Source: [Phialemoniopsis] sp. UDSM-2020 (Eukaryota > Ascomycota > Sordariomycetes > Thyridiales > Thyridiaceae). Taken from it: a stretch of 64,000 nt of DNA. The notes beneath the pieces are model-generated. The model saw nothing but the letters and a program-made list of their open reading frames with translations. It did no database searches and was not told the DNA's origin. The stretch's first letter is position 1; each line of letters starts with the position of its first letter. The position numbers and the translations under genes are program-made. The stretch is taken from the NCBI GenBank assembly GCA_018873225.1, contig JAEILZ010000002.1, positions 930,001 through 994,000 on the forward strand, written 5' to 3'. Positions 33,530 through 44,987 of this stretch are shown here, piece after piece.

Positions 33530-35152
33530 CTACACTCTTGAGATTTTAAACCCTCCAGGGCACTTGGTCTGGAAAACCCCCTCCGGGTCATACTTCTGCG
33601 CCGCGGCCCGGATCTTCTTCACGTTCTCCTCGCCAAATGTCCGCAGCGGGTTCTGTGATTTGTCCGCGTAGTTCAAGTACAGCCAGTCCTTCCACACACC
33701 GATGGACTTGGCGTACTCGACGAGCTCGTCGTACCACTCGCGAAGCGCGCCGACCCCGAACTCGAGGTGTTCCTTGTCCCGAATGTGGGCGGCAGCGAGG
33801 AAGGCGATGCAGTCCTCGCCGAGGAGCTCCACGCCTAGGACATTGCCGCCGCGCTCCTGGCTGCGCTTGGCGTACAGCTGGGGCATTGCCTGGGCGAAGC
33901 AAATTGTGCTGAAGCCGTCGGCTGGGATCTTGGACTTTAGCTTCTCGACAAAACGTTCGTGGGTCTCTACTGCCTTGGTGAGGATACGGGTGTCGTTCTT
34001 GAACGTGGCGGGCATCCAGGTGTTGCTATTCAAAAGGTCAGATGCATACCCAAAATGGCCGTTCAGATGGGGTTGAAACTCAACTGGAATGTCTCGGCAG
34101 GGGACACCATGTGCTCGGCCAGTGCCGTCACGCCTCGCGCCTGAACGGTGCTCATGATGCTTGGAAGTGCAAGAACCCTTTCCAGTGCCGGAGGATTGGC
34201 AACCCCTTTGGTGTTGCACATCATGGTCGAGACAGCGATGTCGTTGAGCATGCTGGACCAAGCCCAGACTAAGCCGTAAGAGGTGTCATCTTTTTGCTCA
34301 ATAGTATCGATGTAGTCCACGAAAAGTTCAATATGCTCCTGCGATGTCGACTTAGGGCAGATGTGCATGCCTCCCCAGACGTCGGCGCCGTCAATGGCGA
34401 CGAGGTCGAACCGGGTCACTATGCCGAAATTGGCGGCGCCACCCTTCAGGGCTCGGAAGAGGTCCTCATTCTCGTCTTTGTTGGCATGAAGTATGCGGCC
34501 ATCCGCAAGGACAACTTCGTAGTTGGCCACCGTGTCGCACCCGAAGCCAAAGCGGGGAAGCAGCCAGGATATGCCGCCGCCGCAGAGGAAACCCCCGATG
34601 CCGACATCAGCCATGCGTCCGCCATTGACGGTCTTACCGTGCTTCTCGGCTTCGCCATAAACGTGCCTCCACCGGCAGCCAGCTTGGGCCGAAACAAGGC
34701 CCTTCTTGGCGTCGTAAGTGACCTCCTGCATCTGCGAGAGATCGATCACCACGCCATCGTCGACGTTGCTCGCCCCGGGCCAGCAAGTGTGCCCGCCGCT
34801 CCGGACGGCAAAAATGCAGCCATCAACCTTGGAGAGAGTGACGACGGCTTTGGCGACTTCCTCGGCTGATCGTGGCAGGACTACGGCATGTGGCGTCAGT
34901 TGCGCTGCGAGCGACCAATGGGGCGTGACGAGCTCGTTGTATTTCGCTTCGTGTGGGTGGACGATTCTATCACCCAGACCGGCTTCGACGAGCCTGGTGG
35001 TCTTTGCCAGTCAGCATTGAAATCACGAAAACGTCTTGAGAGGGGCAAGATCATCATTGTTCGCCCAGGTCGATTAGACGATAGTTTAAGCAGGTGTCAT
35101 ATCTGAAGGACCCCGGTGCACTTACTGCGGTCGCAGAGCTTTCTTTCAGCAT
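33530..35152 (-). CDS. BBE-type FAD-linked oxidoreductase
   Basis: The gene runs from a short first exon (ATG at 35152, then an intron to about 35012) through two more exons. An intron lies near 34078-34032. The FAD-binding PCMH domain shows 'AVRSGGHTCWPG', whose histidine is the usual covalent flavin site, then 'GGRMADVGIGGFLCGGGISW' region and 'ALKGGAANFGIVTRFDL'. The C-terminal berberine-bridge part ends 'LNYADKSQNPL...YDPEGVFQTKCPGGF'. The length, about 490 residues, is normal. No obvious signal peptide is encoded by the chosen first exon; a different upstream exon is possible. Such oxidases act on alcohols, sugars or alkaloid and polyketide intermediates. It is tail-to-tail with the P450. 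Confidence 0.85.
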
Positions 35153-36598
35153 GGTGGTCTTCTTTGCTTATCCGTTTCGTGGCATGGGATCGCAAGGAGG
35201 TGTGATATTGTGCTGATGACGGGTAAGTGTCAACTAATAGGGGGGGATGGTGTCGTCCCATTGGGACTGGAAGACATTTCCACATGCTCACATCGAATTT
35301 TGACCATCATCCTTCTGATCTTCAATGGGGCGAATTTAGACTAAGAATGCGGATTACCGGGGTTATGAATGTTGAACCGAATGCAAAACAAGGTTCCCGG
35401 CCCCCAACTTCGCAGGGGCCTTGACAAGGAGTTTGGGCTGCGGAAGGGCATTCCGAGGCGAGGATCCCACAATTTGACAAGGAATGATTGAGGTTCTTCA
35501 ACCAACACACTTAATAAAGTGGGCTCGTGTGGCCGATGGATGGTCATCCTTGCTCAGTGACAATGTCACCTGCTGGATTCAAGGGCTTGATCACTGGAGT
35601 CAAGCGAGAAAGGCTACACTCAGTGAAACGCCTAAGGGAAAGTCGTCGTCAAGTTACAAAAGCTCATATGGACAGATTATTCCGATCCTTGCCGATCATG
35701 GTATGGTTTATTGCTGCTGTCCTGGGCAGTTCTATGTACGTAAAACAAACTTGCTCAAAGTCTGACAGATGGAAGATTTTGATAGACTTGCAGACATTGC
35801 AAGAAGAGGTTAGAGTCCCTGGAACATGACACAGCTAGTTGCTGACACCCCTGAAGCTTCCCACAAATTCAATTTAAGCATGTATTCGGTTACCACCACG
35901 GGCCGATCCCTAGCTCGAGATAATCACAACATCTGGAGAAGAGTCGAACGATAGTCCTAGAAAACTTGGTACGTAGAAGCAGCCACTTTTCTGACCCTCC
36001 CTTTCCAAGATGTGCTATTTGAGGCCGTCAGTCCCGCTCATACTATGCGTTGGGCGATTTAATTAGGATTTCTTGCATGGAGAGGCAAGGAGCCGATGAA
36101 GGTACTGACTGTAGAACTAATCCATTAATGCCTTGGCGACACACCGATCGTTTAGGGCGGCATTTTGGGGGCCAAAACACGCTCACGAAGCTCCGGCCGC
36201 AGGATCGCATGCCTTGGCGAGACCTCTCGCCTAATTAACCCAAAGAAGCTGCTTGAACGAGCAGCCACTGTCTCATCATTTACCGACAAGGGACCCGGAA
36301 AGACACTTACTCCGTACGGCATATTTTAACGGAAGTGCGCTGCAACGTTCAACGTTAGCGCTGATGTGAAGGCGAGTTCAATGCATCCTTTAACGGTACA
36401 CTGTCGAAAACGTTGACGATCTTCAGGGGGCTCACCTTGCTTGCGGAAGGTCAGAATGCAGACTGCTTCTCGGCCGAAATCAGTATGAGGGAGTGATATA
36501 TGTTCGACGCCGAGCAACATTCTGTCGAAGTTGCTTTGGCTTGGAGCCTCACCCCATTGATTGCCAACGATACTCTTTCCACGCAACAGACATCTAGG
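35153..36598. other. 1.4-kb gene-poor stretch
   Basis: I found no supportable gene. Frames up to 160 codons lack domains, and the longest (36326-36814, minus) is antisense to the first exon of the next gene. Confidence 0.35.
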
Positions 36599-38069
36599 AT
36601 GGAGCCCTACGTTCACCCTAATGGGGTCATTACTCTTCTCCCGCCGCCGGAAGGCTATGTGGTCGATTTTGAACACCCTCAGCGACAATGGGTTGTCGAG
36701 GCATATTCTGTCACCGGCGCGCTCAACGCTCTGCTGTTGGTGTTCTTGGCGCAGCGAGTCTACGTTAAGGTTGCAATTCACAAGAAGCTCGACTGGGACG
36801 ATGGTAAGCATCATGCTTTCGAAACTGATTAGAGAGGAGAAATTGACAAGATATCTTAGCTTTTTTCTTCATAGCACTGGTAAGTCTGGCCAAGGACTAC
36901 CAACACCGCAGCTGTCTAATTGGCGTGACCTCTCCCAGGTACTCATCACCTACCTAGCCGCGATCATTCTTAGTAGGTAATCCCCAATCCTGACAATGAG
37001 GAAAATCCTGACTGTCTATTGAAGAAGCATACGCGGACACTCTCTTGGGCGTCCACACCTGGGAGATTTCCATTGAGCGCTTCGCCATGTTCACGAAGGT
37101 ACGTGGGGCGCCATCGTTCTGTGACCAAGTCACCCAAGCTGATGGGATCCAAAGGCCCTTTACCCCATGCCCATCCTCTACGCTCTCTTCTCCCTATTCG
37201 CCAAAACTTCCTTGGCATTGTTTTACCTCCGCCTCAGCCCCCAAGTCTGGTTCCGCTACTCGGTCTGGTTCGTTATATTCTTCATCGTCGGAACCAACGT
37301 TGGCCTCTCGATCGCTGCCGCCCTTCCTTGCATCCCCGTGGAGAAGCTTTGGACTTTCACCATGGTGGAGGGATCTTGCAAGGTTGACCTGCCGTCGGTC
37401 TACAAGGGCACTGCTGTGTGCGGTTTGCTTGCCGACATCATGCTTATCAGCATCCCCGTCTACATGACTTGGAACTTGCAGATGCCCAGGTTTCAGAAAT
37501 TTGGACTCATCGTCCTGTTTTGTCTGGGCGGCATGTAAGTACACAGGTCACAACTGGCTCGAGGCATGCTGGGCTGACAGTAACGCAGTACATTCATCAC
37601 CTCGATCGTCCGTCTCGTCTACATCATCAATCAGCTCACCGAGACGGACCAGACATGGGGTGCTGCCCCTTCCACTGTATGGGCGTAAGTGTATTATGCC
37701 ATTCCGGAATCATTTGGCGAAACTCAACTAATCATTGGGTCCCGCCGCAGCATCGTCGAAGCCTACCTGCTCATGATTTGCGCCACTCTGCCGACCGTTC
37801 GCATCTTCTTCCGACGAGTCGCGCCACAGCTGATGGGGAGTCGGTCGACAAAGCAGGAAGGCAGCTCGGGCATGCCCGAGGCGGGCAAGAGCGACTACGC
37901 CCTTCAGACAATTGGACAGCGGTCGACTCGGGGCAAGTACAGCAAGTTTGGGGACGAGCGCGATGGACTGGAGATAAACGAGCTGGGCGGTCATCCTCGA
38001 GATCCGGTGGGGGACTCGGGCAGCGAGAAGACTATGATCCCGAATAGGACGCGCACAAATGGACACTGA
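36599..38069 (+). CDS. Rhodopsin-domain integral membrane protein (second)
   Basis: The start is the ATG at 36599. Exon 1 ends at 36803, exon 2 is only 20 nt (36860-36879), and about five further exons follow, ending at 38069. Seven helices are visible, with 'WEISIERFAMF', 'MPILYALFSLFAKTSLALFYLRL', 'GSCKVDLPSVYKGTAVCGL', 'DIMLISIPVYMTWNLQM' and 'TFITSIVRLVYI'. The tail, about 110 residues, is polar and charged. It differs clearly in sequence from the first rhodopsin-domain protein at 29.3 kb, so this is not a recent tandem duplicate. Function unknown. An in-frame codon exists upstream near 36500, but the conserved-looking region starts after 36599. Confidence 0.78.
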
Positions 38070-38677
38070 GTGAGATACGGGGGTGGTGCCTGGCTCGGCC
38101 TGAAGGCCGATTAGATTGGCGCCTTGACTCTGCTGGTGTTTGTCAAGCCAGGTCTAGCAAGGGAGAGCTGGTGATAGACACAGATCAAACCGGAGAAGGC
38201 GTGTTTCAGTGTCTGAGGCACAAGATTTGACCAGCTTCCTTGCTCAATATGATGGCCAAGTCTCTCCAATGAGCCTGGACCAGGAGCTCTTGCTGAAATG
38301 ACATAGTTGCCTCCGAGATGTGACCTGGATATTTCACTCGCGCCTTCGGATTCCAGTGCTGCTGTTCAGTTGGGGCAAGCAATGTAAACATTCTCTCGCT
38401 CGAAGGGAGGAAGTAGCATTCGATTTTTAGTAGCGTCTCTTCCCAGACGGAAAGCACTCCTGCCCAAGGGAAGTACCTAAGTAGGATTGGACAACATCCA
38501 CCAGCACCAAAACTTCCTCCTCCCACCTCACTGCATCCCCAAAACAGCATTCAGATATTGCAAGTCCAAGACACAGCTTATACAATTTCTGCACACGCTC
38601 TATTTTTGACTTCAGTCATCAATATCATCCATTCCTACAAGCTGCCTCAAACCGTGAAGCCGCACGACAGCAACCCG
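38070..38677. other. Intergenic, no gene seen
   Basis: About 600 bp hold the 3' flank of the rhodopsin-domain gene and the promoter of the long single-exon gene. The frame of the latter is open back to 38558 but without an ATG. Confidence 0.4.
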
Positions 38678-41131
38678 ATGAAGCGCCATCGCAGTCCCGA
38701 TTCCCCAGGGAAAGCGTCTAGGCGCGCCAAATCGGCAAAGACATCATCCGACGGCACTCTAACGGGTGTGAAACCTCAACAGTTACCGCCAGATCTTCAG
38801 CCCCAGGATGTGTTCATCGACATACACGTTCGCTCAACCAAGAAAGCCGCGCTAAACAATCCAGGCGCTCCATCTAAACAGAAAAAGCCTGATACAATTG
38901 ATATGACGCGTGATTCAGAATCATCGCGAGCACACGAGGATGACCAACTCGAGGGTGCCCCGAACTTGCAGAACATCAGGGGAGCTGTAGGCGCCCATCT
39001 TAACGTGCTCAAGGAACGATCTGAGCAAAGAAACATGTCCAAGATGGGCACAGCAGACCCGCTCAATCCGCGTCCGGCTTCTTATTCGTCCACGGCAATG
39101 CGCCCCGAAACACAGGTTTCTCCCCAGCAATCCATTGTCCGGCAAGGCGACCAAGTCGGACTTGAACTTAGCGGTAGCCACTCTCGCCGCAGCGACAACT
39201 TCGAGCCCGCCCTGGAGAATCAGAACGATCAAAATCACGAAGATCATGCGGCTGATGGCGCACCATCATATGACGACGAGTTCCCATGGTGCGAATGGAT
39301 TGATGGCTTTGCCATCTACAAACAAGCAACGGAGACGCTCAGTGCTTCCCAAAGATCTGAACGACAAGTTGCCAGCTGTGAAGCAAAGCTGATCAGACGT
39401 GGCATGATGCGCAAATTATTCTGGCACCACATGAGTACCTGTTCCCATGGGACGCGCAACTTGGCGTTTGAGTTGTTCGATCGATATGGCCGTCTCAATA
39501 CCGAACTGTATGAGCATGAAGTCAGAAAGGGATCTGGAGCCTGGGGCAAAGAACTGGACCACGGAGACCTTCTTGTCATCGAAAGTTTGGAGATCGACGC
39601 AGCCTTTCGACAACATGGTATTTGCGCAAAGCTTATCAATGGTCTTCTCAACTGGACGAGTAGGAGGGGATCGGACCAAGTTGGCTTCTTTGCGCTGGTT
39701 CACCCTGCGACTCTCTGCAAGGTGGACTCAGACGGCAACCCCGTAACAACAGGACAAGTCCAGGAGGATACCTTCGGCGCTGCTCGCAGGTTCTGGCATG
39801 CTAACATGGGGTTTCGACGAGTCGGTATATCGGACTGGTTCGCTTGGACTCTTCATCCCACACCAGAGCTGCAAAAGGCCGAGGATTGTCTCGGATCCAA
39901 TGTTACGACTCCAGGCATCAGCAACTCTGGAACTATAGCGCAGCTTATCAACCAGCTAATTCATCAGGCTGTCCCCACAGAACAGTGGATCAAGGATCTG
40001 GAGAAGGTCATGCCACAGCATACCGGAGACGAAAAATGGCATGCAGCTACTCGAGCCGGTGATACCTTGCTTCACGTGGCCTCACATACATCCAGATCAC
40101 GTCTGATCTGGTATCTACTATCGGTGGCTCCACGCTTAGCGAAGATGCGCAATTGTAAAGGCTACACAGCTCGGGAAGTCGTACAGAACTCTCTCGAGCA
40201 CAGGAGGACGCGTCAATTTGATGGGTTAAGAGACCATTTCGTGTCCGACGCATTCACAGGCTTCGACCGCGAGAGCATCGCATGCCTTGCCGCCCACGAC
40301 AGGAAAACTGTCTACGACCTCTCAACCTTGACTGCACCGAACATCGAGGCCATCTGGCAAAGTAAGGACATCAGTACACCCTTGGAGATGGACCTTATCA
40401 TGAGTACCTTACGGTATAGATACGGCTGCACATGTAAGCTGTGCATCGCTGGGTTTTTGAGCCCGCGGATGAAGTATGCGCTCCTCTTTACGTCACAAAA
40501 GATGTACGCCGATCTGTATGTTACGACACAGGATGAGGGTAGAGAATCCTGGGCTCATACCAATCGGGAACGACTGGCACATCTGCCAGAATCGCTGCGA
40601 GCGGAGCTCGAGGCAGACAAGACGATGCAGGACGGGATTGCTGGCTTGTGTAACAGCTTCGTCTGCTGCTTGCAGCGGGGTTGGGTGCCTACGGCAGGGC
40701 ACATGTTCCACTTGCATCACAATTACAGCCACCCATTGAAATTTCAGACGTCCGAGTATATGCATCGGGGTGGGAAACCAACCGATGTTGCCAACATGAT
40801 ATTCAAGGAGGCCATGGACCGAGACGAGTGGGCCGGGGACGGTACAAACAAGAGAGAGATGGGGAAGGAGTTCGATGACCTTGTGAGGTGCAGGAATGAT
40901 CATGAGTTTGGTTTTGTGGCTGGCATGTGCGGGCTTGAGAGGATTGTGCTAGGTGGTCACAAGTCCATCGAATACTTGCCTGACAATCAGCCATCGGTCA
41001 GCGAGGGGTTGCATAGACCTTCTCATCCGCCCGATTGGATGTTGCTCAGACCTTCTTATCCGCCCGATCCGTCGTTATATCGACCTTCTTATCCGACCGG
41101 TCCGTTCTGGCATGGACCTTCATATCACTAA
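38678..41131 (+). CDS. 817-residue protein with GNAT-like and ankyrin-like segments and C-terminal repeats
   Basis: This is a single uninterrupted exon. I chose the first ATG (38678); the open frame upstream has no ATG. Residues 1-200 are basic and disordered, with a probable nuclear signal (KRHRSPDSPGKASRRAKSAK). Residues about 260-420 look like an N-acetyltransferase core: 'DLLVIESLEIDAAFRQHGIC', then 'AARRFWHANMGFRRVG'. Around residue 460 an ankyrin-like unit reads 'AGDTLLHVASHTSR...'. A Cys/His-containing C-terminal region follows. The last 39 residues are 3.5 copies of an 11-residue unit (RPSYPPDPSLY type). No close named family is recognised; acetylation of a protein target is a guess. 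Confidence 0.7.
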   Translation: MKRHRSPDSPGKASRRAKSAKTSSDGTLTGVKPQQLPPDLQPQDVFIDIHVRSTKKAALNNPGAPSKQKKPDTIDMTRDSESSRAHEDDQLEGAPNLQNIRGAVGAHLNVLKERSEQRNMSKMGTADPLNPRPASYSSTAMRPETQVSPQQSIVRQGDQVGLELSGSHSRRSDNFEPALENQNDQNHEDHAADGAPSYDDEFPWCEWIDGFAIYKQATETLSASQRSERQVASCEAKLIRRGMMRKLFWHHMSTCSHGTRNLAFELFDRYGRLNTELYEHEVRKGSGAWGKELDHGDLLVIESLEIDAAFRQHGICAKLINGLLNWTSRRGSDQVGFFALVHPATLCKVDSDGNPVTTGQVQEDTFGAARRFWHANMGFRRVGISDWFAWTLHPTPELQKAEDCLGSNVTTPGISNSGTIAQLINQLIHQAVPTEQWIKDLEKVMPQHTGDEKWHAATRAGDTLLHVASHTSRSRLIWYLLSVAPRLAKMRNCKGYTAREVVQNSLEHRRTRQFDGLRDHFVSDAFTGFDRESIACLAAHDRKTVYDLSTLTAPNIEAIWQSKDISTPLEMDLIMSTLRYRYGCTCKLCIAGFLSPRMKYALLFTSQKMYADLYVTTQDEGRESWAHTNRERLAHLPESLRAELEADKTMQDGIAGLCNSFVCCLQRGWVPTAGHMFHLHHNYSHPLKFQTSEYMHRGGKPTDVANMIFKEAMDRDEWAGDGTNKREMGKEFDDLVRCRNDHEFGFVAGMCGLERIVLGGHKSIEYLPDNQPSVSEGLHRPSHPPDWMLLRPSYPPDPSLYRPSYPTGPFWHGPSYH
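41015..41129 (+). repeat. 33-bp coding tandem repeat
   Basis: The motif GACCTTC recurs at 41016, 41049, 41082 and 41115, exactly 33 bp apart. It encodes an 11-residue unit with consensus R-P-S-Y-P-P/T-D/G-P-x-x-x at the extreme C-terminus. The final copy is cut short by the stop codon. Confidence 0.85.
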
Positions 41132-41578
41132 ACAGGAGTGGGGAGATTATCGGTTAAGAGAGGCGTACAACATAGATAACTACCTCTAGACATTGAATAG
41201 CAATCCTTCTTTAAGCTTTACAGATTGCCGTTGGTGCATAAATGGTGAATTGCAACAAAAGTATGGGCGGCGCAGTGCGATCAGATCGTGCGGTTCCCGC
41301 TAGTCATTTATTTTCCCCTTTTGGTTAACGTCTCCTCCTCCTGGACCATGCCCCTTTGCACGGATCCCTGATGTCGGGGCAGCCATGGCTTGCAGTCTCA
41401 GATTGATTGGTAATGACAGAAATAATGGCCAGTGGGAACATTCACGTTTCGCCTTTGGAAGCATATAAGGCAGGTGTCCTGCTTTCCCATCATCGGTAAC
41501 AGCATGTAGTTCTTGCACCTCAGACTGCTTCTTTTTCGTAAACTACTAAACTTCACTTTAGGAACTCGAAGTACCAGC
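41132..41578. other. Intergenic; cyanamide hydratase promoter
   Basis: About 450 bp with no supportable gene. It should contain the cyanamide hydratase promoter. Confidence 0.35.
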
Positions 41579-42372
41579 ATGCCTTCATCAGACGTCCAGA
41601 CCAATGGCTGGACAGCTGTCTCCATCAGTGCCAAGAAGATCATTGAGTCAGTCGGGAAGCTTGAAGACTCGCGCTCATACAAGGTCGAGGACATCGCATT
41701 CCCTTCTCAGGATGCCCTTGTCACTGAAGCTCAAGCCTTTGCCAAGGCCCGCCTGAGTCCGGAGACGTACAACCATTCTATGCGTGTCTTCTATTGGGGT
41801 GCGACTGCCTTTTCCTTTTCACCGAATGCTATCATATGACTAAGTATTTGACGTCAGGAACCATCATTGCACGCCGTCTGCTGCCCTCCCAAGCCAAGGC
41901 ACTGTCTCCATCCACCTGGGCGCTGACGTGCCTCCTGCACGACATCGGCACCGCAGAGGCGTACTTCACTTCCACTCGGATGTCATTTGACATCTACGGC
42001 GGTATCAAAGCCATGGAAGTTCTCAAGGTGCTCGGCGGCAGTAACGACCAGGCCGAAGCGGTCGCCGAGGCGATCATCCGGCACCAGGATATGGGTGTCG
42101 AGGGCACCATCACGTTCTTGGGCCAGCTTATTCAGCTGGCCACTCTCTATGACAATGCTGGCGTGTACGAGGGGATCGAGGACTTTGGGGCATGGGTTGA
42201 TGATGTCACTCGTGACAACATTAACAAGGCGTTCCCGCGCCGGGGATGGTGCACTGCGTTTGCGTGCACGATCCGCAAGGAGGAGGCGAATAAGCCGTGG
42301 TGTCATTCGACGCACATTGCTGACTTTGACAGGAAGATTGAGGGGAACACTTTGATGCGGCAGTGGGAGTAG
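41579..42372 (+). CDS. HD-domain cyanamide hydratase
   Basis: Two exons (41579-41798, 41858-42372) give 244 residues. The metal-binding HD order is intact: 'HSMRVFYWG', 'LLHDIGT', and 'AIIRHQDMG', with 'LATLYDNAG' in the C-terminal part. This matches fungal cyanamide hydratases (Cah of Myrothecium and yeast Ddi2/Ddi3), which hydrate cyanamide to urea in the cytosol. No urease or urea amidolyase gene lies in the window, so the urea would be used elsewhere. The Zn2Cys6 gene that follows on the same strand, 375 bp downstream, is a possible regulator. It is an unusual accessory trait in filamentous fungi, often patchily distributed. Confidence 0.85.
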
Positions 42373-42747
42373 ATAAGGAGTAATTCCCACACACGAACCA
42401 ATAGTATTAATCCTCGAGCATCGAGATCACTTGGTGGTGTCAGTGAGGTGGAAGGTGTCCGAATAAGTTCCGAACTAGACTAAACCGCATTCTGCAAATA
42501 ACAGACATTTAGTGGGTCCCGAACATGGCGCTAGGTGGTTCGCCGGGACCCATGCCCCGTCCCGCTTCCGTCATCAACAGACGTCCATCAATTTGACTCA
42601 CGCCCACAACATAACGACAGTCGGGGGTCGCGGAAATGAAACACAGACCCTCGCACTTAACTCCTTGCACTCCCGAGGCTGGGAAGTAGACCTGCGACCG
42701 CTTTAGACACCTTGACAAGGTTCACTCGCTTCGTACATCAACGACGG
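42373..42747. other. Intergenic, no gene seen
   Basis: 375 bp lie between co-oriented genes and should hold the regulator's promoter. Nothing else is recognisable. Confidence 0.35.
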
Positions 42748-44411
42748 ATGTCGCGGTGTTGGACCTGCCGGCGACGCCGTCTCAAGTGCGATGGAGGCGT
42801 TCCGTCCTGCCAAAAGTGCTGGAGTCACGGCGTGAAGTGCCTCGGCTACAAGAAGCCCTTGACTTGGGTTGAGGGTGTGGCTCGCAGGGGACCCATGAAG
42901 AACCGGACCTTCGGTGACTCCCAGCAGCAGTCGTTTCCGGATTCACCTTACTCCCAAGAGACTGCTCTAGTGCTCAATCGAGGACAGCTTCCACCACCAC
43001 AAACTACTCTTACGGAACCGCTTTTCCAAGGGCTTGACAATACTTCTAGGTTCTTCATTCACTACTGTTAGTTCTCAACCCGTCCCGCTTCATGTGCATG
43101 TCTCTGACCCCCGTTCCAGACTCAACACGCGTCTGCTCCACTCTCATCCTCCAGGATCATGCCGACAACCATTATCGCAATATTATTTCCTGTGTAAGGT
43201 CCCCGTTGGTAGCAAGTGCCATCGTGACAGTGGCATCATGTCACTATATCCAGAGTCTCACGGGCTGCCCCATGGCCGGACTCCTGCCAACAGCAACGAA
43301 ACAAGGGCTCTCGCCTCCCACTTCACCACAGGATATTTCAAATATCAATATTCTCAAAGGATCACTGCTCAATTACTATTTTCGCTCCAAAGATCACTGC
43401 TTGAAGCTCATCTCGGCCGAGCTCTCTGCAAACCGCGCTTCACAGGGAGATAAAGCCATTCTCGTCGCAGTAGTCCTCCTAGCGATCCTGGACATGTTTG
43501 AGAGCGGCTCTGGTGCCTGGGCATTCCACGTCGAAGGTGCCAAGAAACTGCTCCTGGGCGATCCTTCGAACTGGGGTAGCAGCCCCAAAGATCTACTTCA
43601 AGACGTGGCCATGTAAGTCGGCGTGACCTCCAATCTCACCCCACCGTGAAACCACCGTGCGTGGACTGACAAAGTCTGTGACAGATTCCAGACATTTGGC
43701 TCATCTCTGGCGAAACCGGGCGCCTTAACCAGCACATCAACACTCCCTTCGAAATGGAGCACTGGTAGCTCAGCCATCACGCCCATCGGCTGCCCCGTGG
43801 ACTTGTTATCCGCCGTCGAAATATTCGCCTCTCAGCGACGATTCGACTCAATGTTTGCGATAGAAGCGACAAATATGGAGAGTTTAGAGAAGAAATTACA
43901 TCAAATTCGTCAATACGATATTTTGGCCTGGGCTGCCGCGTGCATCGCCGCAGGGGACTCCGTTGTGCCACACGACGATCTAGTGCACCTCGGCACGATC
44001 TGGAAGCTGGCAGCCGACATATACGCATGCTGCATCTACACTAGCCTGGCGGAGAGTACTGCTGTTCCGGTACAGCCACCTTCGGTTCGCGATATACGGG
44101 AAGAGTACCTCTTTCTCGAGCGGGAGGACAATGAACTGATCAAGTGCCTGATCTGGCCCACGTTCATTGCCGGGGCAGTGAGCTCTGATGCCGAGAGCAG
44201 GGTCTGGGCGTTGAAGACGCTGGATCGGATATGGCATATCGGACACTGCGCGAATACAAAGGGGGCTGCGCAGGTTCTACAAAGCTTGTGGGAAAAGCAC
44301 GACCAGACAAAGACACAATTAGGCCAAGGGAGAGAAACCTCTTCTGATTCCATTGTGTGGGATTGGGTCGGTGAGCTATCGCACCTGAAAGGATCTTGGC
44401 TATTTGTCTAG
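42748..44411 (+). CDS. Zn(II)2Cys6 transcription factor, Fungal_trans_2 type
   Basis: Three exons (42748-43066, 43120-43612, 43685-44411) join to 512 residues. The zinc cluster begins at residue 4 (C-W-T-C-x6-C-x6-C-x2-C-x6-C), with the basic 'RRRRLKCD' signature, followed by a Gln/Ser/Pro linker. The first intron (GTTAGT donor) restores a conserved-looking 'FFIHYYSTRVCSTLI' junction. The remaining 370 residues resemble the helical Fungal_trans_2 domain: 'AWAFHVEGAKKLLL', 'LLSAVEIFASQRRFD' and a terminal 'RIWHIGHC'. The gene lies just downstream of the cyanamide hydratase on the same strand. Confidence 0.85.
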
Positions 44412-44987
44412 TGGAAGCTACGTGAGATAGACGCACGGGACTATCGAGCCGAACCAAAGTGAGTGTTAGCAAACTACAGGCATTTGAATAACGAAGTCTA
44501 ACATTTGAATAGCGGCGAGGTTTGAGGGGATGTCTTAATGGCGATTTCAGTATCCGTCGCCCCTCACCAGATCTCCACTGGGATCCGGAGCATAGCCGAT
44601 TAACCCGCAAACAATGATTTAACCTCGTCCAATCGCAGTTCGGTCCCCAGAAACAAGGTAGCTGTCAAAGGGCCTCGATACGACTTTCATATCGCGTCCC
44701 TCACAAATCAGGTACAACCCCAAGCGGGCGCCCCTGGCAGGCGGCCATATAATTGCCTCTGCCGATATCGAGATACAAGTGCCGGCCATTCTTTGCCATG
44801 ACTTTTCCCGGAATTGACCTTCGGACACCGGAGCTTGTTCGTCCATTGGGGCCGCGTACGCCACAATGGCCATGCTTTATATCTCCCATCCTACTCGAAG
44901 TCTTGTGAACGGCCTCATATCGCCAAGACCTAACCTGTGTGTTCGCGACTGAACTTGTCAACAGTGTCGACTGCAACTTTTGCCAAA
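44412..44987. promoter_or_regulatory. Intergenic; promoter of secreted DUF8021-like gene
   Basis: About 575 bp. A TTTATAT element lies near 44877, about 110 bp before the ATG at 44988. No other gene is supportable. Confidence 0.35.
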
